From: Actinoplanes sp. DH11
GTDB lineage: Bacteria; Actinomycetota; Actinomycetes; Mycobacteriales; Micromonosporaceae
Assembly: GCF_020873875.1 (NCBI RefSeq)
Contig: NZ_JAHWGU010000006.1
Span: 186,001 to 250,000, forward strand
Direction: 5' to 3'
DNA length: 64,000 nt
The notes under the pieces are model-generated. The model was given only the letters and a program-made list of their open reading frames with translations, searched no databases and was not told the DNA's origin. Below are positions 44,097 to 52,662 of this stretch, piece after piece. How positions within the stretch are numbered: the stretch's first letter is position 1; every line of letters begins with the position of its first letter. Made by a program: the position numbers and the translations under genes.

Positions 44097-45145
44097 AACT
44101 TCTCCGGGTGCAGCAGCCCCGCCAGGTTCGCCACCGCGTCGGCGTTGCGCACCCCGGGTGTGATCTCGGCGAACGTGACCGCGTAGAGCCGGCCGTCGCG
44201 CACCGCGGGCACGTTCGCGAGCGCCGGGTCGGACCGCAGGCCGTCGATCACCCGCTGGGCGCCGTCCGGACCGACGTCGGCGCCGCAGCAGGCCGGCACC
44301 ACGATGACATCCGGCCGGCGCTTGATCAGTTCCTCGGTGCCGATCCGGGCGAGCCGGCCCGGGACGTCGTCGAAGACCTGGGTGCCGCCGGCCTTCTCGA
44401 TGATCGTGGTCGCGACGTCCCCGGTGCCGAAGACGCGTAGCTCACCGTCGCCCGGCCGGTTCAGCATGGCGACCGTGGGCCGGGACGTGCCGGCGACCTT
44501 GCCCTCGGTCTCGGCGACGGTCCGGCGCATCCGCGCGACGAGCGCGTCGGCCTGCGGTGTGGTGCCGAGCACGCGGCCCAGGTCGGTGAGGTCGCGGTAG
44601 ACGCTGTCGAGCGAGACGTCGTTGTCGGCGAGCGACTTCTGCCCCTGGCCGTCGGCGGTCGGGCAGTACTGCGAGAACAGGTACGAGCCGATGCCGATCC
44701 GGCCCAGTTCGGCGCGGGTGCCCAGGCCCTCGGTGGTGAACGCGCCGGTGAACCCGCTGACCACGAAGTCCGGGTCCAGGCGCAGCACCTCCTCGCGGCT
44801 CGGGTACTCCTCCGGGTAGTAGGCGGGTTCCTGCCGGCCCGGCTGGAACCGGGCGGTGAACTCGGGCAGCAGCGGGTTGTCCAGGTACGCGGCGCCGACG
44901 AGTTTGGCTCCGCCGCCGAGGGCGTACACCGCCTCGATGCCGTTGTGGAAAGCCGCGAAGATCCGGGTCGGCGGGGTGTCGGTCGGCACCGCCGTGCCGC
45001 AGTTGTCGACGGAGGCCGCGCCACCCGCGGCGGCCGGTGCAGGGCGCGGGTCGCCGTCGGCGCAGCCGGACAGGGCGAGGAGCAGCACGGACAGCGGCGC
45101 GACAGCACGCCAGGACAGCGGGGACCGCACAGCGCGCACGCGCAT
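44093..45145 (-). CDS. Corrinoid (or siderophore) ABC transporter substrate-binding lipoprotein
   Basis: A 350-residue exported lipoprotein with lipobox LLLALSGC at about residues 21-28, then a TroA/BtuF-like bilobed domain (RIFAAFHNGIEAVYALGG; LDPDFVVSGFTGAF; RRPDVIVVPACCGADVG; TFAEITPGVRNADAVANLAGLL). It heads the transporter operon. The 5' untranslated region folds into a cobalamin riboswitch, so cobalamin or a precursor is the likely ligand (BtuF role). Confidence 0.85.
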   Translation of the reverse strand: MRVRAVRSPLSWRAVAPLSVLLLALSGCADGDPRPAPAAAGGAASVDNCGTAVPTDTPPTRIFAAFHNGIEAVYALGGGAKLVGAAYLDNPLLPEFTARFQPGRQEPAYYPEEYPSREEVLRLDPDFVVSGFTGAFTTEGLGTRAELGRIGIGSYLFSQYCPTADGQGQKSLADNDVSLDSVYRDLTDLGRVLGTTPQADALVARMRRTVAETEGKVAGTSRPTVAMLNRPGDGELRVFGTGDVATTIIEKAGGTQVFDDVPGRLARIGTEELIKRRPDVIVVPACCGADVGPDGAQRVIDGLRSDPALANVPAVRDGRLYAVTFAEITPGVRNADAVANLAGLLHPEKF

Positions 45146-45189
45146 CGCAGACCACCTTCCAGCACCTCGTGGACGGGTCGGTACGTGCC

Positions 45190-45350
45190 GTGGCCGGTCT
45201 CCTGGCTGACGGGCGGTGCGCCGGTGGCCGGCCTTCCCGGGTGCTTTGCTGACACCCAGTGACCTCGTGTGACGACGAGGGCCGACGGCTTTCCCGTTCA
45301 CAGTGGCGAGGGCCGCGCCGGCTTCCCACCGGCTTCCCGAGCACCACGGC
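45190..45350 (-). promoter_or_regulatory. Cobalamin (AdoCbl) riboswitch
   Basis: On the minus strand the order of conserved elements is that of the cobalamin aptamer. GGGAAGCCGGTGGGAA is at about 45325-45340. The B12 box core GCCACTG (as CGCCACTGTGA) is at 45301. ACGGGAAAGCC, GTCACTGGGTG and CACCCGGGAAGG follow, and finally GTCAGCCAGGAGACC ends at 45196. It sits about 50 nt upstream of the binding-protein ATG and should shut the importer off when coenzyme B12 is plentiful. This identifies the operon as corrinoid uptake. Confidence 0.92.
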
Positions 45351-45476
45351 GCACACACTGTAGCCGCAGCCGGTACCGCTCCCGTGATCACCCGTCGCTC
45401 CAGCCAGACCCGTCGATCTGCCGGCACTTCACCGGTTCGCCTGCGCGCCGGCGGGCGCCCGTCCGACGATCATCGG

Positions 45477-46451
45477 GTGGGTGCGGCCGGGGGACTGCCG
45501 CCCGCGATCGAGCCGATGCTGGCCACGCCCGGGCCGGTGCCGGTCGGTGCGGGCTGGGCGGCGGAGATCAAGCACGACGGGATGCGGGCCGGTGTCGTGG
45601 TGGCCGGCGACCGGTGGCGGGCGCGCAGCCGCACCGGGCGCGACATCACCGGCGTCTTCCCCGAACTGGCCGTGCTGCCCGAGCTGCTCGGCGGGCGGCG
45701 GGTCGCGCTGGACGGGGAACTGGTGGTCCTGGACGCGGCCGGCGCGCCCGACTTCGCGCGGCTTCAGCAACGCATCGGTGTGCGGGATCCGGGGGCGCGG
45801 CTGCTGGCGTCCGCGCCGGTCACGCTGTACGTGTTCGACCTGCTCGTCGACGGCGACCGGGACCTGACGGCGTGGCCGTACGCCGACCGCCGCGCGCTGC
45901 TTGACGCGCTGGAACTGCGCGGCCCGGCGGTGGAGACGCCGCCGTCCTTCCCGGACGCCGCCGCCGAGCTGTACGCCGCGGCCCGGGAGCACGGCCTGGA
46001 AGGTGTCGTGTGTAAGCGGCTGGCCTCGCCGTACACGCCGGGGGAGCGCAGCCGGGCCTGGATCAAGAGCGTCATCCCGCACCTGGCGGACGTGGTGGTG
46101 TGCGGCTGGCTGCCCGGGCAGGGCCGGTTGCGCGACACCATCGGCGCGCTCGTGGTCGGCGCCTACGACCGGGCCGGGCGGCTGCACCTGGTCGGCCGGG
46201 TGGGCAGCGGCCTGTCCGGCGCCGCGCGGGAGCAACTGCAGCGGCGGCTCGCCCCGTTGCGGCGCGCGAACCCGCCCGCCGGGCACGCCGAAGCTGCCGC
46301 CATGGCCGAGGCGACGTGGGTGGACCCGCAGGTGGTGGCGCGGATCGCCTACCGGTCGTGGACGGGCGGGACCCAGCTGAGACATCCCGTGTACCGGGGG
46401 GTGCTGGACGACCGGGACGCGTCGTCCGCGCATCTGCCCGAGTTGCAGTAG
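45477..46451 (+). CDS. ATP-dependent DNA ligase (LigC/LigD-ligase type)
   Basis: A 324-residue ligase. Motif I is EIKHDGMRA with adenylated Lys32. RVALDGELVVLD (motif III region), LEGVVCKRLASPY (motif IV) and RAWIKSVIPH (motif V) follow, then an OB-fold. It lacks the polymerase and nuclease domains of LigD, so it is a stand-alone ligase of the kind used in base-excision or alternative end-joining repair. The GTG at 45477 fits the first conserved residues. A longer frame would run antisense through the riboswitch. Confidence 0.9.
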   Translation: MGAAGGLPPAIEPMLATPGPVPVGAGWAAEIKHDGMRAGVVVAGDRWRARSRTGRDITGVFPELAVLPELLGGRRVALDGELVVLDAAGAPDFARLQQRIGVRDPGARLLASAPVTLYVFDLLVDGDRDLTAWPYADRRALLDALELRGPAVETPPSFPDAAAELYAAAREHGLEGVVCKRLASPYTPGERSRAWIKSVIPHLADVVVCGWLPGQGRLRDTIGALVVGAYDRAGRLHLVGRVGSGLSGAAREQLQRRLAPLRRANPPAGHAEAAAMAEATWVDPQVVARIAYRSWTGGTQLRHPVYRGVLDDRDASSAHLPELQ

Positions 46452-46726
46452 CTGCAACGTACGCTCGGTCTATAAACGAGCGCCAGCAAGCAGCACCGTC
46501 TCAGACGATCTTCCACACGTGACCAGGTATCGCGATGACCCGGGACGCGACGAGCCCGGGTGCAGCAGCTGATGGTGTACACGGGCAACGAGAAATGGCT
46601 GGCACAGTCATGGTGGACAGAGTGGACAGAGCTCTATCCGGGGCGGCTACGTCGCCGCCCGGATCGGCCTGGAGACACGGACCCGCGGGCAACGCGGACA
46701 CCGTATTCCAGGCCGACTCGCAATGG
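46452..46726. other. Gap with a possible carbohydrate-binding remnant
   Basis: No convincing gene. On the plus strand about 46569-46640, the peptide VYTGNEKWLAQSWWTEW has the aromatic spacing of a CBM5/12 chitin-binding module, but it is not preceded or followed by related sequence. This may be debris of a secreted glycosidase. Confidence 0.2.
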
Positions 46727-46867
46727 TCACCGACTCATTGAGAAGAGGTCATCTGACGCGCCGGGGGCCGCCGTCGCGGCGAAGGCCTTGAGGGTGACGA
46801 GGCCGGATGCGGCGACGACCGCGGCGCTGGTCGCCGCGATCAGTAGTACTTTGCGGGGATGTGCCAT
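46727..46867 (-). CDS. 46-residue peptide consisting almost only of a signal sequence
   Basis: MAHPRKVLLIAATSAAVVAA… continues as a classical Sec signal (charged, hydrophobic, then AFAATAAPG) and ends 15 residues past the likely cleavage site. A ribosome site (GAAAGG) lies upstream. Either it encodes a tiny secreted peptide, or it is the decapitated 5' end of a secreted enzyme. No homologous continuation was found downstream. Confidence 0.4.
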   Translation of the reverse strand: MAHPRKVLLIAATSAAVVAASGLVTLKAFAATAAPGASDDLFSMSR

Positions 46868-47003
46868 GGTCAGGTGACCTTTCTGACGCGCGGGGATGAC
46901 GCGTCACCGATGTGGCCTGTGGACCTGGGGGTGCCGTGGCGGCCTGGCGCGCCGCGCGGCGCGATCATGCGGCGCGCGGCGCGCCAGGGCAGGCGGTACA
47001 GGA

Positions 47004-48389
47004 TCAGAAGCCGATACGGAAGGTGGCGTCCTGCCGGTCCGCGGCGGCGGAGCTGCCGCTGAGGGGATCGATCCGCAGAACGTAGCCGGAATGGCGGATG
47101 TAGTAGGTCGGCAGGTTGTGTGACCGGAACGAGGTCCATCCGCTGTCGGCGAGGCCGGCGGTGCGGTGGAACGTCGCGTCGCCGGCGAAGGTGCCGGTTC
47201 CGTCGTTAGCGGCGAGCACCAGGTTGTAGCCGGAATGCCGGAGGTAGTGGTTGGCGACGTTGACCGATTGGAAGGACACGCCGCTGGAGGCGGCGAGCCC
47301 TGGAACGAGCCGCCACTGCGCGTCGGGGTACGGGTCGAACGGGTACGGGTCGATGCGGGCGGTGTAGTTCGCGTGCCGGATCAGGTTGTCGGGGTAGTTG
47401 TAGGACGTGATCCGGTTCCAGGCGGGTGCTCCCCACCGGGACAGCAGGTTCGCGTGCTCGGTGGCGGTGATGGGGCAGATGGTCGGGTGCTTGGCGTTCA
47501 GCGGCTGGTGGTACTGCGCCTTGGTCAGCGGGCTCCAGTTGGTGGCGCCGATGTCGCCGGAGCGCCACACGTACAGTTCGCCGTTGTTCGGAAAGAACGA
47601 GTCGCCGTACAGATACCACTCGTTGCGGTCGTTGGCCTTGACGACGATCGGTGCCTCGATGCCGCCGTTGACCACACCGCTGGTGTAGGTGCCCCGGTCG
47701 AAGCTGCGCGGATTCAGCGTGCTGGAGCGGGCGCCGTAGAGCCTGCCGTCACTGAAGCTCTTGTAGTACAGGTAGTTGACGCCGTTGTGGAGGTGCATGG
47801 TGGCGTCCAGGACGTTGAAGCCCGGGTCGAAGAACAACTGCGCCGGCCCGACCGTACGGAAATCGCCGGTGTAGTTGACATAGAAGGCGTCCCGTCCGCC
47901 GCTGTTGGCGGAGTAGATGATGCCGTACTGGCCGCGGGCGGCGTCCCAGAACGCCTCGGGCGCCCAGGTGTGGGTGTTCATGGTGTGCATCCGCAGCCGG
48001 CGGTAGCCGGTGAAGCTGCGCAGGTCGGGCGAGTCCCAGCAGTGGATGTACTGGTTCGGCTGGGTGAAGTCGGTGCCGGTCAGGTCGGTGGCCAGCACGA
48101 CGAAGGTGCCGTCCTGCTTGCGCATGATGAAGGGGTCACGTAGCCCGCGGGTGCCCGCGGTCGGGGTGACCACCGGGTTGTTCTGGTTGAGGGGCGTCCA
48201 GTCCAGGCCGTTGGCGCTGACGGCCAGGTGCAGGCCGTAGTTGTCGGCCAGCTTCGACGGGGACTCGGTGAAGTAGCCCATCACATAGCCGCCGTAGGTG
48301 GCGGCGTGAGCAGGTCCGGCCGGTCCGAGCAGAGTCGCACCGGCCGCGGCAGCGCCGGAGGCGAGGAGGGTACGTCGGGAGAGGTTCAC
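47004..48389 (-). CDS. Tat-exported GH43-like glycosidase with AbfB (CBM42) domain
   Basis: A 461-residue enzyme. Twin-arginine leader is MNLSRRTLLASGAAAAGATL. Residues about 35-310 form a GH43-like five-bladed propeller: LRDPFIMRKQDGTFVVLATD holds the base Asp region, TWAPEAFWDAARGQYGIIYSA the pKa-modulating part. Residues about 320-460 are an arabinofuranosyl-binding AbfB/CBM42 domain with repeated IRHSGY and YLRHSGY motifs. Likely removes arabinose side chains or trims arabinan. Same strand as the next gene upstream with a 12-bp gap, so co-transcribed. Confidence 0.85.
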   Translation of the reverse strand: MNLSRRTLLASGAAAAGATLLGPAGPAHAATYGGYVMGYFTESPSKLADNYGLHLAVSANGLDWTPLNQNNPVVTPTAGTRGLRDPFIMRKQDGTFVVLATDLTGTDFTQPNQYIHCWDSPDLRSFTGYRRLRMHTMNTHTWAPEAFWDAARGQYGIIYSANSGGRDAFYVNYTGDFRTVGPAQLFFDPGFNVLDATMHLHNGVNYLYYKSFSDGRLYGARSSTLNPRSFDRGTYTSGVVNGGIEAPIVVKANDRNEWYLYGDSFFPNNGELYVWRSGDIGATNWSPLTKAQYHQPLNAKHPTICPITATEHANLLSRWGAPAWNRITSYNYPDNLIRHANYTARIDPYPFDPYPDAQWRLVPGLAASSGVSFQSVNVANHYLRHSGYNLVLAANDGTGTFAGDATFHRTAGLADSGWTSFRSHNLPTYYIRHSGYVLRIDPLSGSSAAADRQDATFRIGF

Positions 48390-48401
48390 GATTCTGATCC
48401 C

Positions 48402-49910
48402 TCATTCCGCGGACGGCGCGGTGAGGGTGGTGCCGAGACGGACCGGGGTGCCGAGATTGGGTGTGCCGTCCGCGTTCCAGGTGAACTTCTGGGCCCGGGT
48501 GGACCGGTTCATGTCGCAGCCACCGCCTGCGGAGTCGTTGGCGTGGTAGACGATCCAGTCCTCGGTGCCGTCCGGGCTCTTGAAGAATCCGTGGTGGCCG
48601 GGGGCGAAGACGCTGTTGGCGTCGTTGCGCTGGAAGACCGGGTTCGGGCTCTTGGTCCAGTGGTTGATGTTCATCGGGTCGGTGCCGGTGAGGGTGAGCA
48701 TGCCGAGTTTGTAGTCCGGTCCCCAGCAGGCCGACGCCGAGTAGACGACCATCACCTTGCCGTTGCGGTAGAGCGGTTCGGGGCCTTCGTTGACCGGGTG
48801 GGTCTGGCGTTCCCAGGAAAGCGTGGGCGAGCTGAGCCGGGCCCGTGATCCGGTGAGGGTCCACGGGTTGGTCATACGCTGGATGAAGTTGCTCTGCCCG
48901 TTGGTGCCGCCGTTGTAGGTACCCATCAGGTACAGGCTGCTGCCGACCTTGAGCACGCTGGCGTCGAGTTGCCAGTCACTGCCGAGGGTCGCCTTGAAGG
49001 TGTAGGGGCCCATCGGGTCGGTGCCGGCCGATTCGAGCACGTGCAGCCGCTGGGTGGGGTTGAAGTCGGTGACGTTCTGCCCGGCGGTGTAGTAGAAGTA
49101 CCAGCGCGGTCCGCTCGGGCCGTCGAGGAGGTGGAACTCCGGCGCCCACATGTTGCAGCAGCCGTTCGGCCGGCCCGCCAGATTGAAGATCACCTGATCG
49201 GTGGCGGTCGCCAGCCCGGCCAGGGTGGTCGAGCGGCGCATCGTGATGGTGGAGTTCCAGGTGGTGGTGGCCAGGTAGTAGTAGCCGTTGTGGTGCTGCA
49301 GCCACGGGTCCGGGCCGTTGCGTTTGATCGGGTTGGTGAAGGTCTTTGCCGTACCAGCGCCCACCCGGGCCAGTTGCCATTGTTGATTGGCGCCGTCGAG
49401 GTCCTGGTACTGCGACACCTTGGCGCCGTCGGCGGTGGACCATTCCCACGTTTCGAGGGCTTTGCCGCTGTTGCGGTTGATCAGCCGGACCTGGCCACCG
49501 GCGGAGTCGGCGAGGCGGAACTGCTGGCGGGAGTCGTTGCGGTCGGTGTTCTGCACCAGCTGGACGCCGTCGGCGGTGGTGGGCAGGTCGAGGACCTTGC
49601 CGCTGTGCACCGACTGCAGCCGGTACCAGCCGGAGCCGGAGTCGAGGAACTTCCACTGCTGCCAGGCACCGTCGTTACGGGTGTACTGGTTGATCGGGGC
49701 ACCGTCGGTGGTGGCCAGGTTGTAGACGTCCAGGGCCTTGCCGCTGTTGCGGTTGACCAGCACATAGGAGGCGGCAGGATCGACGACGGCCGCCGAAGCG
49801 GAACGCGTGGCCACCGCAACGCCGCCGGCAGCGACAGTGAGAGTGAGAGCGGACAGGACGACACGACGAAGTGGGCGAGCTCGTTCGACTGGAGGAGCGG
49901 AGGAAGACAT
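48402..49910 (-). CDS. Secreted RICIN-type lectin domain plus GH43 arabinosidase
   Basis: A 502-residue exported enzyme. Signal peptide 1-40. Residues about 45-185 are a RICIN (CBM13-like) beta-trefoil with NRNSGKALDVYN and NQQWQL motifs. The GH43 domain starts KRNGPDPWLQHHNGYYYLATT and continues MWAPEFHLLDGPSGPRWYFYYTAG and QTHPVNEGPEPLYRNGK. Its RICIN-coding DNA is nearly identical to that of 50899-52404. The upstream DNA has a TTGCAGCGCTGCAG operator. First gene of an operon with the AbfB enzyme. Confidence 0.88.
   Translation of the reverse strand: MSSSAPPVERARPLRRVVLSALTLTVAAGGVAVATRSASAAVVDPAASYVLVNRNSGKALDVYNLATTDGAPINQYTRNDGAWQQWKFLDSGSGWYRLQSVHSGKVLDLPTTADGVQLVQNTDRNDSRQQFRLADSAGGQVRLINRNSGKALETWEWSTADGAKVSQYQDLDGANQQWQLARVGAGTAKTFTNPIKRNGPDPWLQHHNGYYYLATTTWNSTITMRRSTTLAGLATATDQVIFNLAGRPNGCCNMWAPEFHLLDGPSGPRWYFYYTAGQNVTDFNPTQRLHVLESAGTDPMGPYTFKATLGSDWQLDASVLKVGSSLYLMGTYNGGTNGQSNFIQRMTNPWTLTGSRARLSSPTLSWERQTHPVNEGPEPLYRNGKVMVVYSASACWGPDYKLGMLTLTGTDPMNINHWTKSPNPVFQRNDANSVFAPGHHGFFKSPDGTEDWIVYHANDSAGGGCDMNRSTRAQKFTWNADGTPNLGTPVRLGTTLTAPSAE
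49360..49832. repeat. 473-bp duplicated RICIN module, copy A
   Basis: Matches 51854-52326 base for base, without gaps, with only scattered mismatches. It codes the end of the signal peptide and the lectin domain. The catalytic domains that follow are unrelated at this level, so the module was copied or homogenised by gene conversion. Confidence 0.85.
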
Positions 49911-49957
49911 GACGGTCCTTCGGTTGGGGAAACCATGGCGGCTGGAAATTCGGGAGC

Positions 49958-49971
49958 TTGCAGCGCTGCAG
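49958..49971. promoter_or_regulatory. LacI-type operator upstream of the RICIN-GH43 gene
   Basis: TTGCAGCGCTGCAG is a near-perfect 14-bp palindrome with central CpG, 48 bp before the start. A perfect copy (…GCAA) is in front of the paralogous gene. The rest of 49911-50191 is relatively AT-rich promoter DNA with no gene. Confidence 0.6.
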
Positions 49972-50191
49972 AATTTGCTGAGAAACCGGTAAATCGTTGT
50001 TCAACAAGGATGGGTATCGGTCGCCGGAAATGCGATATGACAGTCGTGCCCCCCGTTTTCACAGATCACGACTTGGTTAATGACTCGCCTAATGATTCAC
50101 GGCTCTAAATTCCTGCCCGTGTACAGCGGCCACAATGAAATTAAGGGTCCCGTGAGGCTGCTGCCGATTTCGATGGGCCTGCCTCGCCACC

Positions 50192-50688
50192 TCATTGACT
50201 GAGGGTGACCTTGAAGATGCGCTCGTCGCTGTTGTTGGGCACGCTGTCCTTCTCACCGAGATTGCTGGTGGTGAGCCACAGGCGAGTTCCACCACACCAC
50301 CGCGGACGCGGTAGACGCCGGTGACTCCCTTCAGTTGGTCGGCGCGGTTGCCGCGCTGGAAGTTGGGGTCGGTGAAATAGACGGTGCCGTCCGCGGCGAT
50401 CGTCACGTCGTTCGGTGAGTTGAAGCGCCGCCCAAGATGGTCGGCTGCCAGCACGCCGTGGGTGCGGCCGTCCAGGGTGTACGTGGACACGCTGCGCTGA
50501 TCGTGAGTGGCCGCGACCACCCGCGTTCCGTCCGGCGTGACCGCGAGTCCGTTGCTGCCCGCTTGCGTGACGAGCCGCTCGAACCTGCTGGGCGGGGCGT
50601 GTTCGGGAACGTTCACCGGCTCAGCGGGAACAGTCCCGGCCGTGGGTAGCACGAGTACCGCCGCGCCGCGCGACAACAGGCTGATCAT
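50192..50688 (-). pseudogene. Decayed secreted gluconolactonase/SMP-30-like gene
   Basis: The frame starts MISLLSRGAAVLVLP after GGAGGACC. It gives a typical SMP-30 beginning (NGLAVTPDGTRVVAATH; RRFNSPNDVTIAADGTVYFTDPNF) and then fails after VYRVRGGVVE. In another frame the true C-terminus follows at once: LWLTTSNLGEKDSVPNNSDERIFKVTLSQ then TGA. A block of the middle of the gene, including normally conserved metal residues, is missing. The result is an internal deletion with frameshift. Confidence 0.75.
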
Positions 50689-50802
50689 TGGTCCTCCATG
50701 GCGTTCGAGCACAGCAAGAAGCCTCCGGGGCGGCCGACCACCGATCGTGAGATGCCCCGGCGAGTGGATCGACCTGCTCAGCGATCCGAGCAGCGAGGTG
50801 AC

Positions 50803-50828
50803 CGGCTACCCGGCGCGCCGGGTAGCCG
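50803..50828. terminator. 26-bp perfect loopless palindrome after the GH43 gene
   Basis: Two 13-nt arms (CGGCTACCCGGCG and its complement) meet with no loop, 70 bp after the stop of the gene at 50899. It could terminate that transcript or bind a dimeric regulator. On the plus strand just upstream, a short frame ending …GEWIDLLSDPSSEVTG may be debris of a glycosidase end. Confidence 0.5.
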
Positions 50829-50898
50829 TCACGTAGTTACTCGCCGGCCGGAGCGCAGAGCGAATCAGTGCTGCGCATCAGACTTCTCCGGCCCGGAA

Positions 50899-52404
50899 TC
50901 AGTAGGCGAACGGCCAGCCGGCGGCGTCGTACCCGAGTCGGTTGATCCCGAGCCGCGAGGCGCCGTTGTCGGCGTAGTAGTGATAGACCAGCACGTCGCC
51001 GTCGGTGTCCTGCAGGACAGCCTGGTGGCCGGGACCGTGAATGCTGCCGCGCCCGGCCAGCACCTCAGTGCCGCCGCCGGAGTTCATCGCGGTGCCGTTG
51101 CGGTCCACGAACGGCCCGTTCGGGCTCGTCGACCGGCCCACCATGATCCGGTACGTGCTGGCCGCACCCTGGCAGCAGCGGTCGAACGACACCCACAGGT
51201 AGTAGAAGGAGCCGTGCTTGACCATGTGCGGCGCTTCGATGTCCCCGCCGTTGCGGCCGGCGATCAGGCGGATCGACGAGTCGGCGCGCAGCCCGGTCGA
51301 GGGGTTGATGGCGATCTGCTGCATGCCGGACCAGAACGAGCCGAAGTTCAGCCACCACCGGCCGGCGTCGTCCACGATCAGGTTCGGGTCGATGGCGTTG
51401 TAGTTGTTCGACGTGCTGGACTCGATGACCAGGCCCCGGTTGGTCCACGATCCCGAGGCCCCGGTCGGGCTGGTCGCCAGGAAGATCGCCGAGCGGTTGG
51501 AGCCGAAGGTCGAGGCGGAGTAGTACAGGTAGTACTGGCCGTTGCGGTACGAGATGTCCGGTGCCCACAAGTTGCGGCTGCCGCCGGTGTACGCGGTCGT
51601 CCACGGCGCCCCGTTCGGGAACGCCGCGCCCGCCTCCCGGAACGTGGTGCGATCGGTGGACGTGGTCAACCGAATGTTGTCACCGGTCTGCGCCACGATG
51701 TACGAACCCGAGGGCGTTTTGACGATCGTCGGGTCGTGCGTGCCCGTGGCACCCGAGACCGCGCCCGGTCCGGGGTACGACGACGGCGGTGTGGTCGGGG
51801 TGCCGGTCGGCCCGGGGTTGCCGGGCACCGATGTCGTGGGCGACGGACCGCTGCCCACCCGGGCCAGTTGCCACTGCTGGTTGGCGCCGTCGAGGTCCTG
51901 GTACTGCGAGATCTTGGCGCCGTCGGCGGTGGACCATTCCCAGGTTTCGAGGGCTTTGCCGCTGTTGCGGTTGATCAGCCGGACCTGGCCACCGGCGGAG
52001 TCGGCGAGGCGGAACTGCTGGCGGGAGTCGTTGCGGTCGGTGTTCTGCACCAGCTGGACGCCGTCGGCGGTGGTGGGCAGGTCGAGGACCTTGCCGCTGT
52101 GCACCGACTGCAGCCGGTACCAGCCGGAGCCGGAGTCGAGGAACTTCCACTGCTGCCAGGCACCGTCGTTACGGGTGTACTGGTTGATCGGGGCACCGTC
52201 GGTGGTAGCCAGGTTGTAGACGTCCAGGGCCTTGCCGCTGTTGCGGTTGACCAGCACGTACGAGGCGGCCGGGTCGACGACGGCCGCTGACGCGGAACGG
52301 GTGGCCACCGCAACGCCGCCGGCAGCCACGGCGCCGGTGAGGGAGATCAGGGCGATGCGTCGCCAGGAGCGTGCCCGTCCCGCTGGGGGAGCGGAGGAAG
52401 ACAT
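50899..52404 (-). CDS. Secreted RICIN domain plus GH43 endo-arabinanase
   Basis: A 501-residue exported enzyme. Signal peptide 1-40. RICIN domain about 45-190. A Pro/Thr/Gly linker (GNPGPTGTPTTPPSSYPG) leads to the GH43 domain of the arabinan endo-1,5-alpha-L-arabinosidase type (GTHDPTIVKTPSGSYIVAQT; NLWAPDISYRNGQYYLYYSAS; NYNAIDPNLIVDDAGRWWLNFGSF; GGDIEAPHMVKHGSFYYLWVS). It would cut the arabinan backbone, and the neighbouring enzymes would trim it. Three LacI-type palindromes lie upstream. Confidence 0.9.
   Translation of the reverse strand: MSSSAPPAGRARSWRRIALISLTGAVAAGGVAVATRSASAAVVDPAASYVLVNRNSGKALDVYNLATTDGAPINQYTRNDGAWQQWKFLDSGSGWYRLQSVHSGKVLDLPTTADGVQLVQNTDRNDSRQQFRLADSAGGQVRLINRNSGKALETWEWSTADGAKISQYQDLDGANQQWQLARVGSGPSPTTSVPGNPGPTGTPTTPPSSYPGPGAVSGATGTHDPTIVKTPSGSYIVAQTGDNIRLTTSTDRTTFREAGAAFPNGAPWTTAYTGGSRNLWAPDISYRNGQYYLYYSASTFGSNRSAIFLATSPTGASGSWTNRGLVIESSTSNNYNAIDPNLIVDDAGRWWLNFGSFWSGMQQIAINPSTGLRADSSIRLIAGRNGGDIEAPHMVKHGSFYYLWVSFDRCCQGAASTYRIMVGRSTSPNGPFVDRNGTAMNSGGGTEVLAGRGSIHGPGHQAVLQDTDGDVLVYHYYADNGASRLGINRLGYDAAGWPFAY
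51854..52326. repeat. 473-bp duplicated RICIN module, copy B
   Basis: Second copy of the lectin-coding segment found at 49360-49832, in the same orientation, offset 2494 bp. Confidence 0.85.
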
Positions 52405-52540
52405 AGTGGTCCTTCGGTTGGGGGAACCGCGACAGATGGGGAATGACCGCCGCGGGAGCGTGACCGCAGAGAAGGAACCACCCAGGGCTATGAGAGTGGG
52501 GAAGCCCGGCGATCATCTCCGCGAAACAGGCGCGAATCAA

Positions 52541-52662
52541 TGTTTGCGCTAACACTTTCCCTCGTCAAGGGTGCGAGCCTTTGTAAGTCTTTGCAGATCC
52601 TTAAACTTTTGCAGCGCTGCAATCGAGGCGGAGGCGTAGGATCCACAGTGTTAACGCAAACA
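52541..52662. promoter_or_regulatory. Three LacI-type operators upstream of the endo-arabinanase gene
   Basis: Sites: TGTTTGCGCTAACA (52541-52554), TTGCAGCGCTGCAA (52609-52622) and TGTTAACGCAAACA (52649-52662). The third is the reverse complement of the first except for one base. All have a central CG, the LacI-family mark, and centres 68 and 40 bp apart. The TGTTAGCGCTAACA class is known for actinobacterial arabinose and xylan regulators. The remainder of 52405-53070 shows no gene. Confidence 0.65.
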
